From contig JBMNPT010000007.1 in assembly GCA_050943735.1 (NCBI GenBank), positions 59,812 to 123,811 of the forward strand: a stretch of DNA of 64,000 nt, written 5' to 3'. Source of the stretch: JBMNPT01 sp050943735 (lineage in GTDB: Bacteria > Bacillota > Clostridia > Oscillospirales > RGIG577). Of the stretch, positions 57,392-64,000 are shown in pieces (position 1 is the stretch's first letter; every line of letters begins with the position of its first letter). Both the position numbers and the translations under genes were made by a program. The notes below the pieces were generated by a model. That model had not been told where the DNA came from. It did no database searches and was given only the letters and a program-made list of their open reading frames with translations.

Positions 57392-60300
57392 ATGAAAAGG
57401 TTATTGAGCGTTTTTCTTGCTGTTTGTATGCTGTGGAGTGTCATATACCCGGCCTCCGCGGTGGAAGTGATGGAAAAACCTCAAAAAGAGTTCGTGGATG
57501 TCAAATCCGATGACTGGTACTATGACGCGGTTCACTTTATGGAAGAGAAGGGCTTGATGCAGGGGATGGATGAAGATACCTTTTCTCCGCAGTCCAGTAC
57601 CAGCCGGGCTATGCTGGTGACCATTCTGTGGCGCATGGAGAAGAGCCCTGCCCAAGATGCCGAGGTTTCTTTCCCTGATGTGGCGGAGGGCTCCTATTAT
57701 GAGTCTGCGGTTGGCTGGGCCAGCACAAATCACCTGGTAAGCGGCTATGACAATGGCTGTTTTGGCCCGGATGACCCCATCACCCGGGAGCAGTTGGCCG
57801 CCATTCTGTATCGCTACATGGACAGTCCGGAAATCGACAGCAGCAAACTGGATGATTTCCTGGATGCGGGACAAATCAGCGCATATGCATCCGATGCCAT
57901 GTGCTGGGCGGTCAGTGAAGGGATTATCAGCGGTGTGGAGAGCAATCTGCTGGCTCCCCAGAGTGAGGCGACTCGGGCGCAGGTAGCTGCCATGCTGATG
58001 CGGCTGGTCAAACTCCAGGAAAGTATTGACGATGGCAAAGATGATGGCTCTCATTCCTCTGGTTCCTCAGGCGGCGGTTCGTCGGGAGGTTCCGATCCCG
58101 ATCAGGGGGATAACCAGCTGGAGGGCATTGAGGGCAGCGATGCTGACAATTATTCCATAACCGCAGTGGAACGGGCAGGTGATGCCTTCACTGTTACATA
58201 TTCCGGTGCGGCGGCCTGCGAGCTGGTCGTCCGGCTGTACAGCGAGGATGGCAAGATAGAATACATGTCCATGAAAATGCCGGTTTCCGCTTCGGTTCCC
58301 CAGGACGACGGCAGTATGACCATGTCCACAGCGACCGTTACCGCTGCAAAGATAGTGCCTCCCACATTTCTTCTGGTGGCGGTGTTACAGGATGAAAATG
58401 GAAAAGCACTGAGCAATTCCTATACAACTCTCCAGTACACCAGCGCATATAAGGAATACGAAGATCAAACCGTGGAATCTTTGGAAGCGGCTGGCGAGAG
58501 GGTCATTGATTATGGCGACGCAGGACTGGCTGTGGTGGCCGATGACGTAAAAATGGTGGAAGATCTGTCTGTAGAAAATGCCGACGGGTCGTACACTCTG
58601 CCTGCGGGAAATGCGGTTTCAGCAGGAGATGAGCTGATGCTGCTGGTGGATCGTACCCCTGGGATTCCCGACGACCCCCATGCCAGCATTCCGGTGAAAG
58701 TGTTGACTGCCACTCAAAATGCAGACAATACCGTTACAGTGACGCTGGATAACAGCGCCAATCTCAGTGATTTCTATGATGTTATTAAAATTGATGTATT
58801 TCTCTCCGGCGGAGAGGTGGAGCAGACGGGCGATACATTCATGCTCCGGGCGGCCCAGGGGACAGATAAAGAAACGGTCATCACACCTTTCAAAATCAAT
58901 ACCGGGTTCACCATTCAGGACCATTTGCAAGTGGACGTGAATGGCTCGTTCAAGCTGAAAGTAAAGCTGCTCTATGACAAAGAGAGATTCGGAGAAGATT
59001 ACTTTGAGGCCGAACTGACCCAGACGCTTTCCACCAACATCACCGGTACGGTGACGGGAAGTGTAGGGACCAGCACCATGACCGATCCGGCAAAACTGCT
59101 GGATGTAGAGGTTCCCATAGGCACAACGCCTCTCATGGCCGATGTGGAAGTGACCTTCCCGGTAACGGCCGATATCACAGCGGAAGGCAGTTTTCAGGTC
59201 AAACTGGAGGTGGGCGCTGGGTATCGGTATACCACGGTGGATGGCGCTCAAAAAACCAGAAATACCGCCAACAATGGCATCGAGGCAAAAATTGCGGGGA
59301 AATTCGAAATCGGTGCAGGCCCCAAGCTGGCTGTGGGGGTAGAAGTGCCCGGCGAATTTCTATCAGCCGGGGTTTCCGGCCAGTCCATGTTGTCTTTGCA
59401 TGGAGATACCGATCAGAGTGTTTCTGTGGACCCGGAAAGCAAACATGCCTGCGATCTCTGCGTGGATGGCGCAGTGGATCTGAACGCCAAAATCAAAGGT
59501 TCGGTGAATTATAAGCTCTGTGAATGGGCCGAGGGTTCTCTGGTGGAAATCACGCTGGCTGACACCACCATTGATCTCTGCACTTTCTACTATTCCGCCA
59601 TCAACGGCGAAGACAGCATGTTCAAGGGACAACCCCATTTTGAAGTCAATGCGGATTGCCCCAACAAATCCTATCCCATCACCATTTTGACCAAACACCT
59701 GGATGGGCAGGACGCCGAGGCGCAAATCGAAATCACCTATGGCAATGACCACAAGCCCAAAGCCACCATTTCCAGCGGAGAAACCATCTGGCTGTGCAGT
59801 GGGGCCAACTACCATCTGAAGGCAACCATTGACGGAAATCCTGTTGTAAAAACCATCATGGTAACCGGCAAGGAAATCGTAACGCTGTTTGGCCAGGGGG
59901 TCAGCCTGAGCGGCGCTGTCACAGAAAAGAATTCCGGTTCGCCTGTGGCTCTGGCTCAGGTTACGCTGACAAACGGTACCAAGACGCTCACCGACACCAC
60001 AGCCACCGATGGGCAGTATCTGGTGGAGGGAATCCCCACAGGGACCTATACCCTCCAAATTCAAAAGGACGGATACAAGACCTATACCACAGAGCTTACG
60101 CTGACAGCGGACGCTGTCCATAACGCGGTGCTGGAAATCAGCGGCAGCCGAATCACAGGTACAGTTACCGGCCCGGATGGCAGTGTTCTCTCCGGCGTCC
60201 TGGTCACCATTTCTCGGGACGGCGTATCCAAACAGTGCACCACAGGGTCGGACGGCACCTATCAAAGCGATCCACTGGAGGCGGGAGAGTATACGGTTGT

Positions 60301-61825
60301 GTTCAGCAAGTTTGGGTACAATTCTGTAAATAAAACCGTTACGGTATACGATGGAGATGCGGATTGCGATGCGGTGATGGAAAAGGCATCTGCCAATCTC
60401 ACTGTGACGGTAACCGATGAAGAGAGCCAGCCCATCCAGGGTGCGCAGGTGTCCCTGTATGAGGATGCAGAAGCGGCTGATCCTGTTGCCTGGGGCACAA
60501 CCGATGAAACCGGTGTGACCGTGTGGGACGAACTGACCGCCGGCACCTATACCATCAAGGTTGCCAAGGACGGTTTCGCGCCATACAGCGGCACAGTACA
60601 GGTGAACGCGGATGAAGAAAACCAGAAAAACGTGATGCTGCAGGTAGGCGGTTCCTGTGGCCCCACTCTGTACTGGAAGGCCGAGGGTACCAAACTGATC
60701 ATCTACGGCGAAGGCCCCATGTATAACTATGGGAAATCTTCCACTACAGACTTGAACAAGACCGGAAACGCACCTTGGAGAAGCATATCGGGCTTGAATG
60801 AAGTGGAAATCCAGCAAGGCGCAACCACCATTGGCGATGCTGCATTTCGAAATATGACTTCCCTGGAAAAAGCCACACTGAGCGAGGGGATCACATACAT
60901 TGGTGAATATGCGTTCCAAAACACAAGCCTGGGAGATACGGTCTTCCCAACCACATTGACATCCATGGGAAGGTATGCGTTCAGCATGGTGGACACAATG
61001 AGAAATCTGGATCTTTCACTGACCCAGCTGGCAGCCATCCCATACCGTTGTTTCGGAGACGCGGGTTTGAACAGCATTCAATTGCCCACCACCCTGCGGG
61101 AGATCGCGGACTATGCCTTTTATGGTTCCAACGGAAGTTCTGGTCAGACGATGGAAATTCCCAATGGTGTTGAGAAAATAGGAGAGTATGCTTTTGCGAA
61201 GTGCTATTTCGGCAGCTATACTCTTCCCGACACAGTGCGAGAGCTGGGGGAATCTGTTTTCATGTCCAATGAATATTTGAAAGAGATCCGGCTGCCCAAT
61301 TCCATTGAAAAAATGGGCTCTGGCGTGCTGGCGGGCTGTACTCAACTGGTGGACGTGGTTCTCCCGGAAAATCCGAATTTGACAGAACTGGAACAAACAC
61401 TGCAGGGATGCACCGCTCTGCAGCAGGTGACAGTCCCCGATACCGTGGAGGTACTCACCAAAACCTTCTCTTCCTGCTCTGCGCTCAGAGAGGTAACACT
61501 TTCGCAATCTCTGAAAACGGTGGGAGAGGAAACCTTTTTTGGATGCCGGTGGCTCACCTCCGTAGAGCTTCCGGAGACTCTCACAACCATTGGAAAGAAA
61601 GCATTTTGGATGAGTGCCATTCGAACGCTGACCATTCCGGCAGACATACTCAATATAGAAGATTCGGGTTTGTATAAAAACTCAGACGGGTGGGATACCA
61701 TTTATTTCGACGGCACCAAAGAGCGGTGGGATGAACTCATGCTGGCTGGCGGAGATGATGGAATCACCTATACGCTCATCTGTGAGGGACAAAGCTATGA
61801 GTATCCGGAAAATCAGGGTGCATGA
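57392..61825 (+). CDS. Large surface protein with SLH, CarboxypepD-reg-like and BspA-type LRR domains
   Basis: The 1477-aa secreted protein has a signal peptide (1-24, ending PASA) and three SLH motifs (about 30-210: FVDVKSDDWYYDAVHFMEEK, FPDVAEGSYYESAVGWAS and a third). A Ser/Gly linker follows near 220-240, then a 590-residue beta-rich middle part, and three carboxypeptidase-regulatory-like folds (about 836-1085, each with T-D-G-x-Y or T-D-E-T-G and G-T-Y-T). BspA-type leucine-rich repeats fill about 1087 to the end (TIGDAAFRN, YIGEYAFQN, KIGEYAFAK). SLH anchors it to the wall, and the LRR part may bind host or other cells. AAAGGAG is 9 nt before the ATG at 57392. Confidence 0.85.
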   Translation: MKRLLSVFLAVCMLWSVIYPASAVEVMEKPQKEFVDVKSDDWYYDAVHFMEEKGLMQGMDEDTFSPQSSTSRAMLVTILWRMEKSPAQDAEVSFPDVAEGSYYESAVGWASTNHLVSGYDNGCFGPDDPITREQLAAILYRYMDSPEIDSSKLDDFLDAGQISAYASDAMCWAVSEGIISGVESNLLAPQSEATRAQVAAMLMRLVKLQESIDDGKDDGSHSSGSSGGGSSGGSDPDQGDNQLEGIEGSDADNYSITAVERAGDAFTVTYSGAAACELVVRLYSEDGKIEYMSMKMPVSASVPQDDGSMTMSTATVTAAKIVPPTFLLVAVLQDENGKALSNSYTTLQYTSAYKEYEDQTVESLEAAGERVIDYGDAGLAVVADDVKMVEDLSVENADGSYTLPAGNAVSAGDELMLLVDRTPGIPDDPHASIPVKVLTATQNADNTVTVTLDNSANLSDFYDVIKIDVFLSGGEVEQTGDTFMLRAAQGTDKETVITPFKINTGFTIQDHLQVDVNGSFKLKVKLLYDKERFGEDYFEAELTQTLSTNITGTVTGSVGTSTMTDPAKLLDVEVPIGTTPLMADVEVTFPVTADITAEGSFQVKLEVGAGYRYTTVDGAQKTRNTANNGIEAKIAGKFEIGAGPKLAVGVEVPGEFLSAGVSGQSMLSLHGDTDQSVSVDPESKHACDLCVDGAVDLNAKIKGSVNYKLCEWAEGSLVEITLADTTIDLCTFYYSAINGEDSMFKGQPHFEVNADCPNKSYPITILTKHLDGQDAEAQIEITYGNDHKPKATISSGETIWLCSGANYHLKATIDGNPVVKTIMVTGKEIVTLFGQGVSLSGAVTEKNSGSPVALAQVTLTNGTKTLTDTTATDGQYLVEGIPTGTYTLQIQKDGYKTYTTELTLTADAVHNAVLEISGSRITGTVTGPDGSVLSGVLVTISRDGVSKQCTTGSDGTYQSDPLEAGEYTVVFSKFGYNSVNKTVTVYDGDADCDAVMEKASANLTVTVTDEESQPIQGAQVSLYEDAEAADPVAWGTTDETGVTVWDELTAGTYTIKVAKDGFAPYSGTVQVNADEENQKNVMLQVGGSCGPTLYWKAEGTKLIIYGEGPMYNYGKSSTTDLNKTGNAPWRSISGLNEVEIQQGATTIGDAAFRNMTSLEKATLSEGITYIGEYAFQNTSLGDTVFPTTLTSMGRYAFSMVDTMRNLDLSLTQLAAIPYRCFGDAGLNSIQLPTTLREIADYAFYGSNGSSGQTMEIPNGVEKIGEYAFAKCYFGSYTLPDTVRELGESVFMSNEYLKEIRLPNSIEKMGSGVLAGCTQLVDVVLPENPNLTELEQTLQGCTALQQVTVPDTVEVLTKTFSSCSALREVTLSQSLKTVGEETFFGCRWLTSVELPETLTTIGKKAFWMSAIRTLTIPADILNIEDSGLYKNSDGWDTIYFDGTKERWDELMLAGGDDGITYTLICEGQSYEYPENQGA

Positions 61826-61852
61826 AAAATGAAAAGAGGAATGGCATGACAA

Positions 61853-61885
61853 AAAAGCCGGTATCGTATGATACCGGCTTTTTTA
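61853..61885. terminator. Bidirectional terminator after the surface protein gene
   Basis: An 11-bp stem (61855-61865 with 61870-61880) with a GTAT loop, A run before and T run after. Confidence 0.9.
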
Positions 61886-61915
61886 TGTTGCGGGAATGCC
61901 GAAGACGGGAGTGGT

Positions 61916-62953
61916 TCACTCAACAGCAATGGCCACTTTGATTACGAAATCCCGTTTGTGCTCAAACAAGTCGTAAGCTTCGGAGATGTCCTTCAAAGGA
62001 TAGGTATGGGTGATCAGCGGGGTGGTGTCCAGCTTTCCCTGGGCGATGAGCCGTAGGGTTTGCGCGCAGTTGCAGCCGTCCACACCTCCGGTTTTGAAGG
62101 TCAGATTTTTGCCGTACATATCGGGCAGCGGCAGGAGCTGGGGGCTGTTGTAGAGGGCCACCACTGTGACAATGGCGTTGGGACGGGCGCAGTCCCAGGC
62201 CATGCGGAAGGTGTTTTCACTGCCCGCCACTTCCAGCACCACATCCGCTCCGCCATGATCGCTGTGGCGCAGGACAAATTCCTTTAGGTCTTCAGGAGGG
62301 GCGGTCAGTACGTCGGGGTAATGGCTGCGCACAAAGGCCAAACGGCTTTCATCCACGTCACAGATGATGATTCGCCGGGGATGATACAGTCTTACGCATT
62401 GCAGTGTGCACAGTCCTGTGGGCCCAGCCCCGATGATGAGAACCGTATCCTCTTTTTGGATCTGGGAAATTTGCGCTGCCCAGTAGCCGGTGGCCAGTAC
62501 ATCGCCCACCAGCAGAGCCTGCAGATCGGTGACGGAATCGGGTATTTTATCCAGCCCCTGATCGGCGCAGGGGACTCGAACATATTCTGCTTGTCCGCCA
62601 TCGATGCGGCAGCCTAGGGCCCAGCCGCCGTTGGAATCGGTGCAGTTGTTCACCCAACCATGTTGGCAGAAAAAACAACTGCCGCAGAAGGTTTCCACAT
62701 TTACAGTCACCCGGTCGCCGGGTTTCACTCCGGTGACGGCAGACCCTACCTGTTCCACAATGCCAACCATCTCGTGCCCTACAGTGATGCCAGGTACAGC
62801 GCGGGGCACACTGCCGTGTTTGATGTGCAGGTCACTGGTGCAAATACTGGCTAGAGTTACTTTTACAATGGCATCCCGTTCATCCAGCAGCACTGGTTTG
62901 GGCTTTTCCATCAGCTGAAATTTTCCTTGCTCAATGTATGTATAGGCTAACAT
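61916..62953 (-). CDS. Zinc-dependent alcohol dehydrogenase family protein
   Basis: The 345-aa medium-chain dehydrogenase has the catalytic zinc ligands in ICTSDLHI and GHEMVGIV, and structural zinc cysteines in CGSCFFCQHGWVNNC. The nucleotide motif GAGPTGLCTLQCVRLY (about residue 173) is followed by an aspartate (CDVDESRLAF), which implies NAD. It resembles secondary alcohol or polyol dehydrogenases, including the GAxIDGGQAEYVRVP segment of clostridial isopropanol-type enzymes. The true substrate is not certain. The frame extends 28 codons further; AAAGGAG before the ATG at 62953 gives the start. It is monocistronic. Confidence 0.88.
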   Translation of the reverse strand: MLAYTYIEQGKFQLMEKPKPVLLDERDAIVKVTLASICTSDLHIKHGSVPRAVPGITVGHEMVGIVEQVGSAVTGVKPGDRVTVNVETFCGSCFFCQHGWVNNCTDSNGGWALGCRIDGGQAEYVRVPCADQGLDKIPDSVTDLQALLVGDVLATGYWAAQISQIQKEDTVLIIGAGPTGLCTLQCVRLYHPRRIIICDVDESRLAFVRSHYPDVLTAPPEDLKEFVLRHSDHGGADVVLEVAGSENTFRMAWDCARPNAIVTVVALYNSPQLLPLPDMYGKNLTFKTGGVDGCNCAQTLRLIAQGKLDTTPLITHTYPLKDISEAYDLFEHKRDFVIKVAIAVE

Positions 62954-63421
62954 GGCGGCTCCTTTCTCATTGGAATGTGTTTTGAATATAGCCAGGAGAG
63001 AAAATGTGGCATAAATTGGTCTATACATATAATACACACTTCGGAGAGAAACAACAAGTAATGCAATTATTTTCCACTGTAGATTTGGGCTACTGAAGGT
63101 ATTGGTTTAATAAAGATGAATCATATCCAAAAGAGAGATTCCTAAGGGGATGCTGTGGCGGTTTTCAACGGAACGTATCATAATCTAAAAAGGAGGAGTA
63201 GTGAGGGTAAATACAGAACTGTGCGTGGTGGCAATACATACTTGATATAGAAGTGTCTTTGCGCGGGTGGTTTATTCTAGAGCAGATGTCGCAGGTAATG
63301 TTGTGTTATGCGATATGATGCTGTCATTCAGCTTATGAGACTCCGGCAAAGACCGGTTAGTTCTGTGCTATGAAGGACAACGTTCTCACGCTTATATGGT
63401 TTGAGATTCTGCAAATAAATA
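62954..63421. other. Intergenic stretch without a supported gene
   Basis: About 470 nt, visibly richer in A and T than the rest of the window. Only short open frames occur. One 14-codon frame at 63201-63245 starts with GTG behind AAAAAGGAGGA but encodes nothing recognisable. The minus-strand promoter of the dehydrogenase gene should lie at its left end, but no convincing -35/-10 pair was found. Confidence 0.5.
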
Positions 63422-63453
63422 CGCGGAAGACCATTTCCAGGACTTCCGCGGGT
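63422..63453 (-). terminator. Hairpin downstream of the tRNA-Arg remnant
   Basis: CGCGGAAG pairs with CTTCCGCG around a 14-nt loop; read on the minus strand it follows the tRNA 3' end, as the original terminator of the tRNA gene would. Confidence 0.55.
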
Positions 63454-63456
63454 AAT

Positions 63457-63505
63457 TGGCACCCCCGGCTGGGTTCGAACCAGTGGCCTGTCGCTTAGGA
63501 GAAGC
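63457..63505 (-). pseudogene. tRNA-Arg (CCT) 3' fragment, probable attachment site
   Basis: On the minus strand the fragment covers the anticodon loop CTCCTAA (63495-63501, anticodon CCT at 63497-63499), variable region, T arm with GGTTCGAAC and acceptor 3' strand CGGGGGT, discriminator G and CCA (63457-63459). The 5' half, D arm and acceptor 5' strand are missing; upstream sequence does not pair. A break at the anticodon stem is usual for tyrosine-recombinase att sites. The hairpin to the left looks like the native tRNA terminator, so the inserted DNA should lie to the right. Confidence 0.65.
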
Positions 63506-64000
63506 CCCCGAGGGGCATTTTCGATTCCCTACAAATCCCCGAAAGTCCTTGATTTTACTGGCTTTTCCGAGGTTTTGCTGTCAATAAATTCTCGTCCAAA
63601 ACCTGCTAATTTTTCGTGGTTTTTTGCCTTCCTTTTAGCAGGGTATTAGCAAATGCAAAGAAATATGGGAAACATCATTGAGTTAATCTGTAACCCATAA
63701 ATCACAGGAAACGCATTTTAAGTTTAAGCATTCTTTTATGCAAATAAATAATCTGCGTTCAAATATTATAATGGTTTTTCGTCTTGATTTCAAGGTTTTT
63801 CAGGTATTACAAAAGGCAACCCTGACGGATTGCCTTTTTTGTATGATTAAATTGTTTTCGCTAAAGCCTTTAATATTACTTATACCGGGAGTTCTCGCTG
63901 TTCTGCAATGCAGAAGTCACGGCGTACCCGATAAGGTGGCTAAAATCATCAGAATTAAAGTCTTAGTGAATGATTTATTCAGTTGTCAAAATACAAGTGA
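63506..64000. other. AT-rich sequence at the probable end of an integrated element
   Basis: About 500 nt of low GC without a supported gene. It includes an 8-bp inverted repeat CCTGCTAA (63602-63609) with TTAGCAGG (63635-63642), of the kind bound by integrases, and a hairpin with T run at 63812-63841. Weak open frames (plus strand from 63843 to the edge, minus strand ending near 63880) lack ribosome binding sites and look like remnants. Confidence 0.4.
63812..63842 (+). terminator. Terminator-like hairpin near the right edge
   Basis: AAAAGGCAA pairs with TTGCCTTTT across a short inner CC/GG stem and is followed by T6. No gene that it would serve is visible in the window. Confidence 0.65.

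Noticed and set aside
63201..63245. 14-codon frame behind AAAAAGGAGGA
   Set aside because: A Shine-Dalgarno-like string alone is weak evidence; no promoter, no known peptide family.
63843..64000. 52-codon frame open to the right edge
   Set aside because: No ribosome binding site, begins inside a terminator region and resembles no protein.

Overview
The window looks like the chromosome of a strictly anaerobic, spore-forming, low-to-moderate GC Firmicute of the Clostridia, most likely an Oscillospiraceae/Ruminococcaceae butyrate producer. Supporting genes are an oxygen-independent ribonucleotide reductase (nrdD/nrdG), a butyryl-CoA:acetate CoA-transferase, an alpha/beta small acid-soluble spore protein, a DUF1540 protein with forespore-type promoters, S-layer-homology (SLH) proteins, RNase J, GdpP and Gram-positive style overlapping operons with strong AGGAGG ribosome binding sites. 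This placement is an inference from gene content; no 16S gene is present.

Layout. 1-3.6 kb: tail of a PepSY protein, then nrdG, a separate glycyl-radical tail gene and nrdD on the minus strand, with a promoter region carrying DnaA and NrdR-like boxes. 3.6-6.1 kb: galU, then the rpsF-ssb-rpsR operon and a small membrane protein. 6.1-10.1 kb (minus): a zinc-finger membrane protein, a UDP-GlcNAc 2-epimerase, an rRNA m5C methyltransferase and a YihY protein. 10.1-10.5 kb: tRNA-Tyr followed by a partly inverted, partly direct copy of its 3' end. 10.5-12.4 kb: a YtrA-type GntR regulator with an ABC transporter. 12.5-13.8 kb: the CoA-transferase. 14-17 kb: a zinc-ribbon protein, about 430 nt of apparently structured non-coding sequence, and RNase J. 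17.1-25.9 kb: a housekeeping run DUF2232-gdpP-rplI-dnaB-tilS-hpt-ftsH. 26-28 kb (minus): nspC and aroE. 28-33.2 kb: a sporulation-type intergenic region and DUF1540 gene, an aminotransferase, trpS, a TagO/WecA-type transferase, a lipoprotein and a SASP. 33.3-37.6 kb: recG (minus), rnhA, mnmA and a dCMP deaminase. 37.8-40.7 kb: the TrkA/TrkH potassium system. 40.7-42.7 kb (minus): a 2-hydroxyacid dehydrogenase and an AEC transporter. 42.9-46.8 kb: a fructose PTS operon (deoR/fruR, fruK, fruA, HPr-like). 46.9-54.8 kb: a MacAB-like export system, an SLH protein and a two-component system. 54.9-57.2 kb: csoR and a P1B-type ATPase, with three near-palindromic CsoR-type operators. 57.4-61.8 kb: a very large SLH/CarboxypepD-reg/BspA-LRR surface protein. 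61.9-63 kb (minus): a zinc alcohol dehydrogenase. 63-64 kb: AT-richer sequence without convincing genes, containing a tRNA-Arg 3' remnant that probably marks the edge of an integrated element lying to the right.

Most genes are ordinary core functions. The points that most deserve a second look are the glycyl-radical tail of NrdD encoded as its own gene, the structured region ahead of RNase J, a candidate forespore small RNA and duplicated forespore promoter ahead of the DUF1540 gene, a start-codon-occluding inverted repeat at the SASP gene, the fru-operon HPr with Arg at position 46, and the two tRNA-derived repeat or remnant structures. No CRISPR array, insertion sequence, prophage structural gene or defence island was found. 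Starts were moved to the codon best placed behind a ribosome binding site wherever a longer open frame ran upstream.
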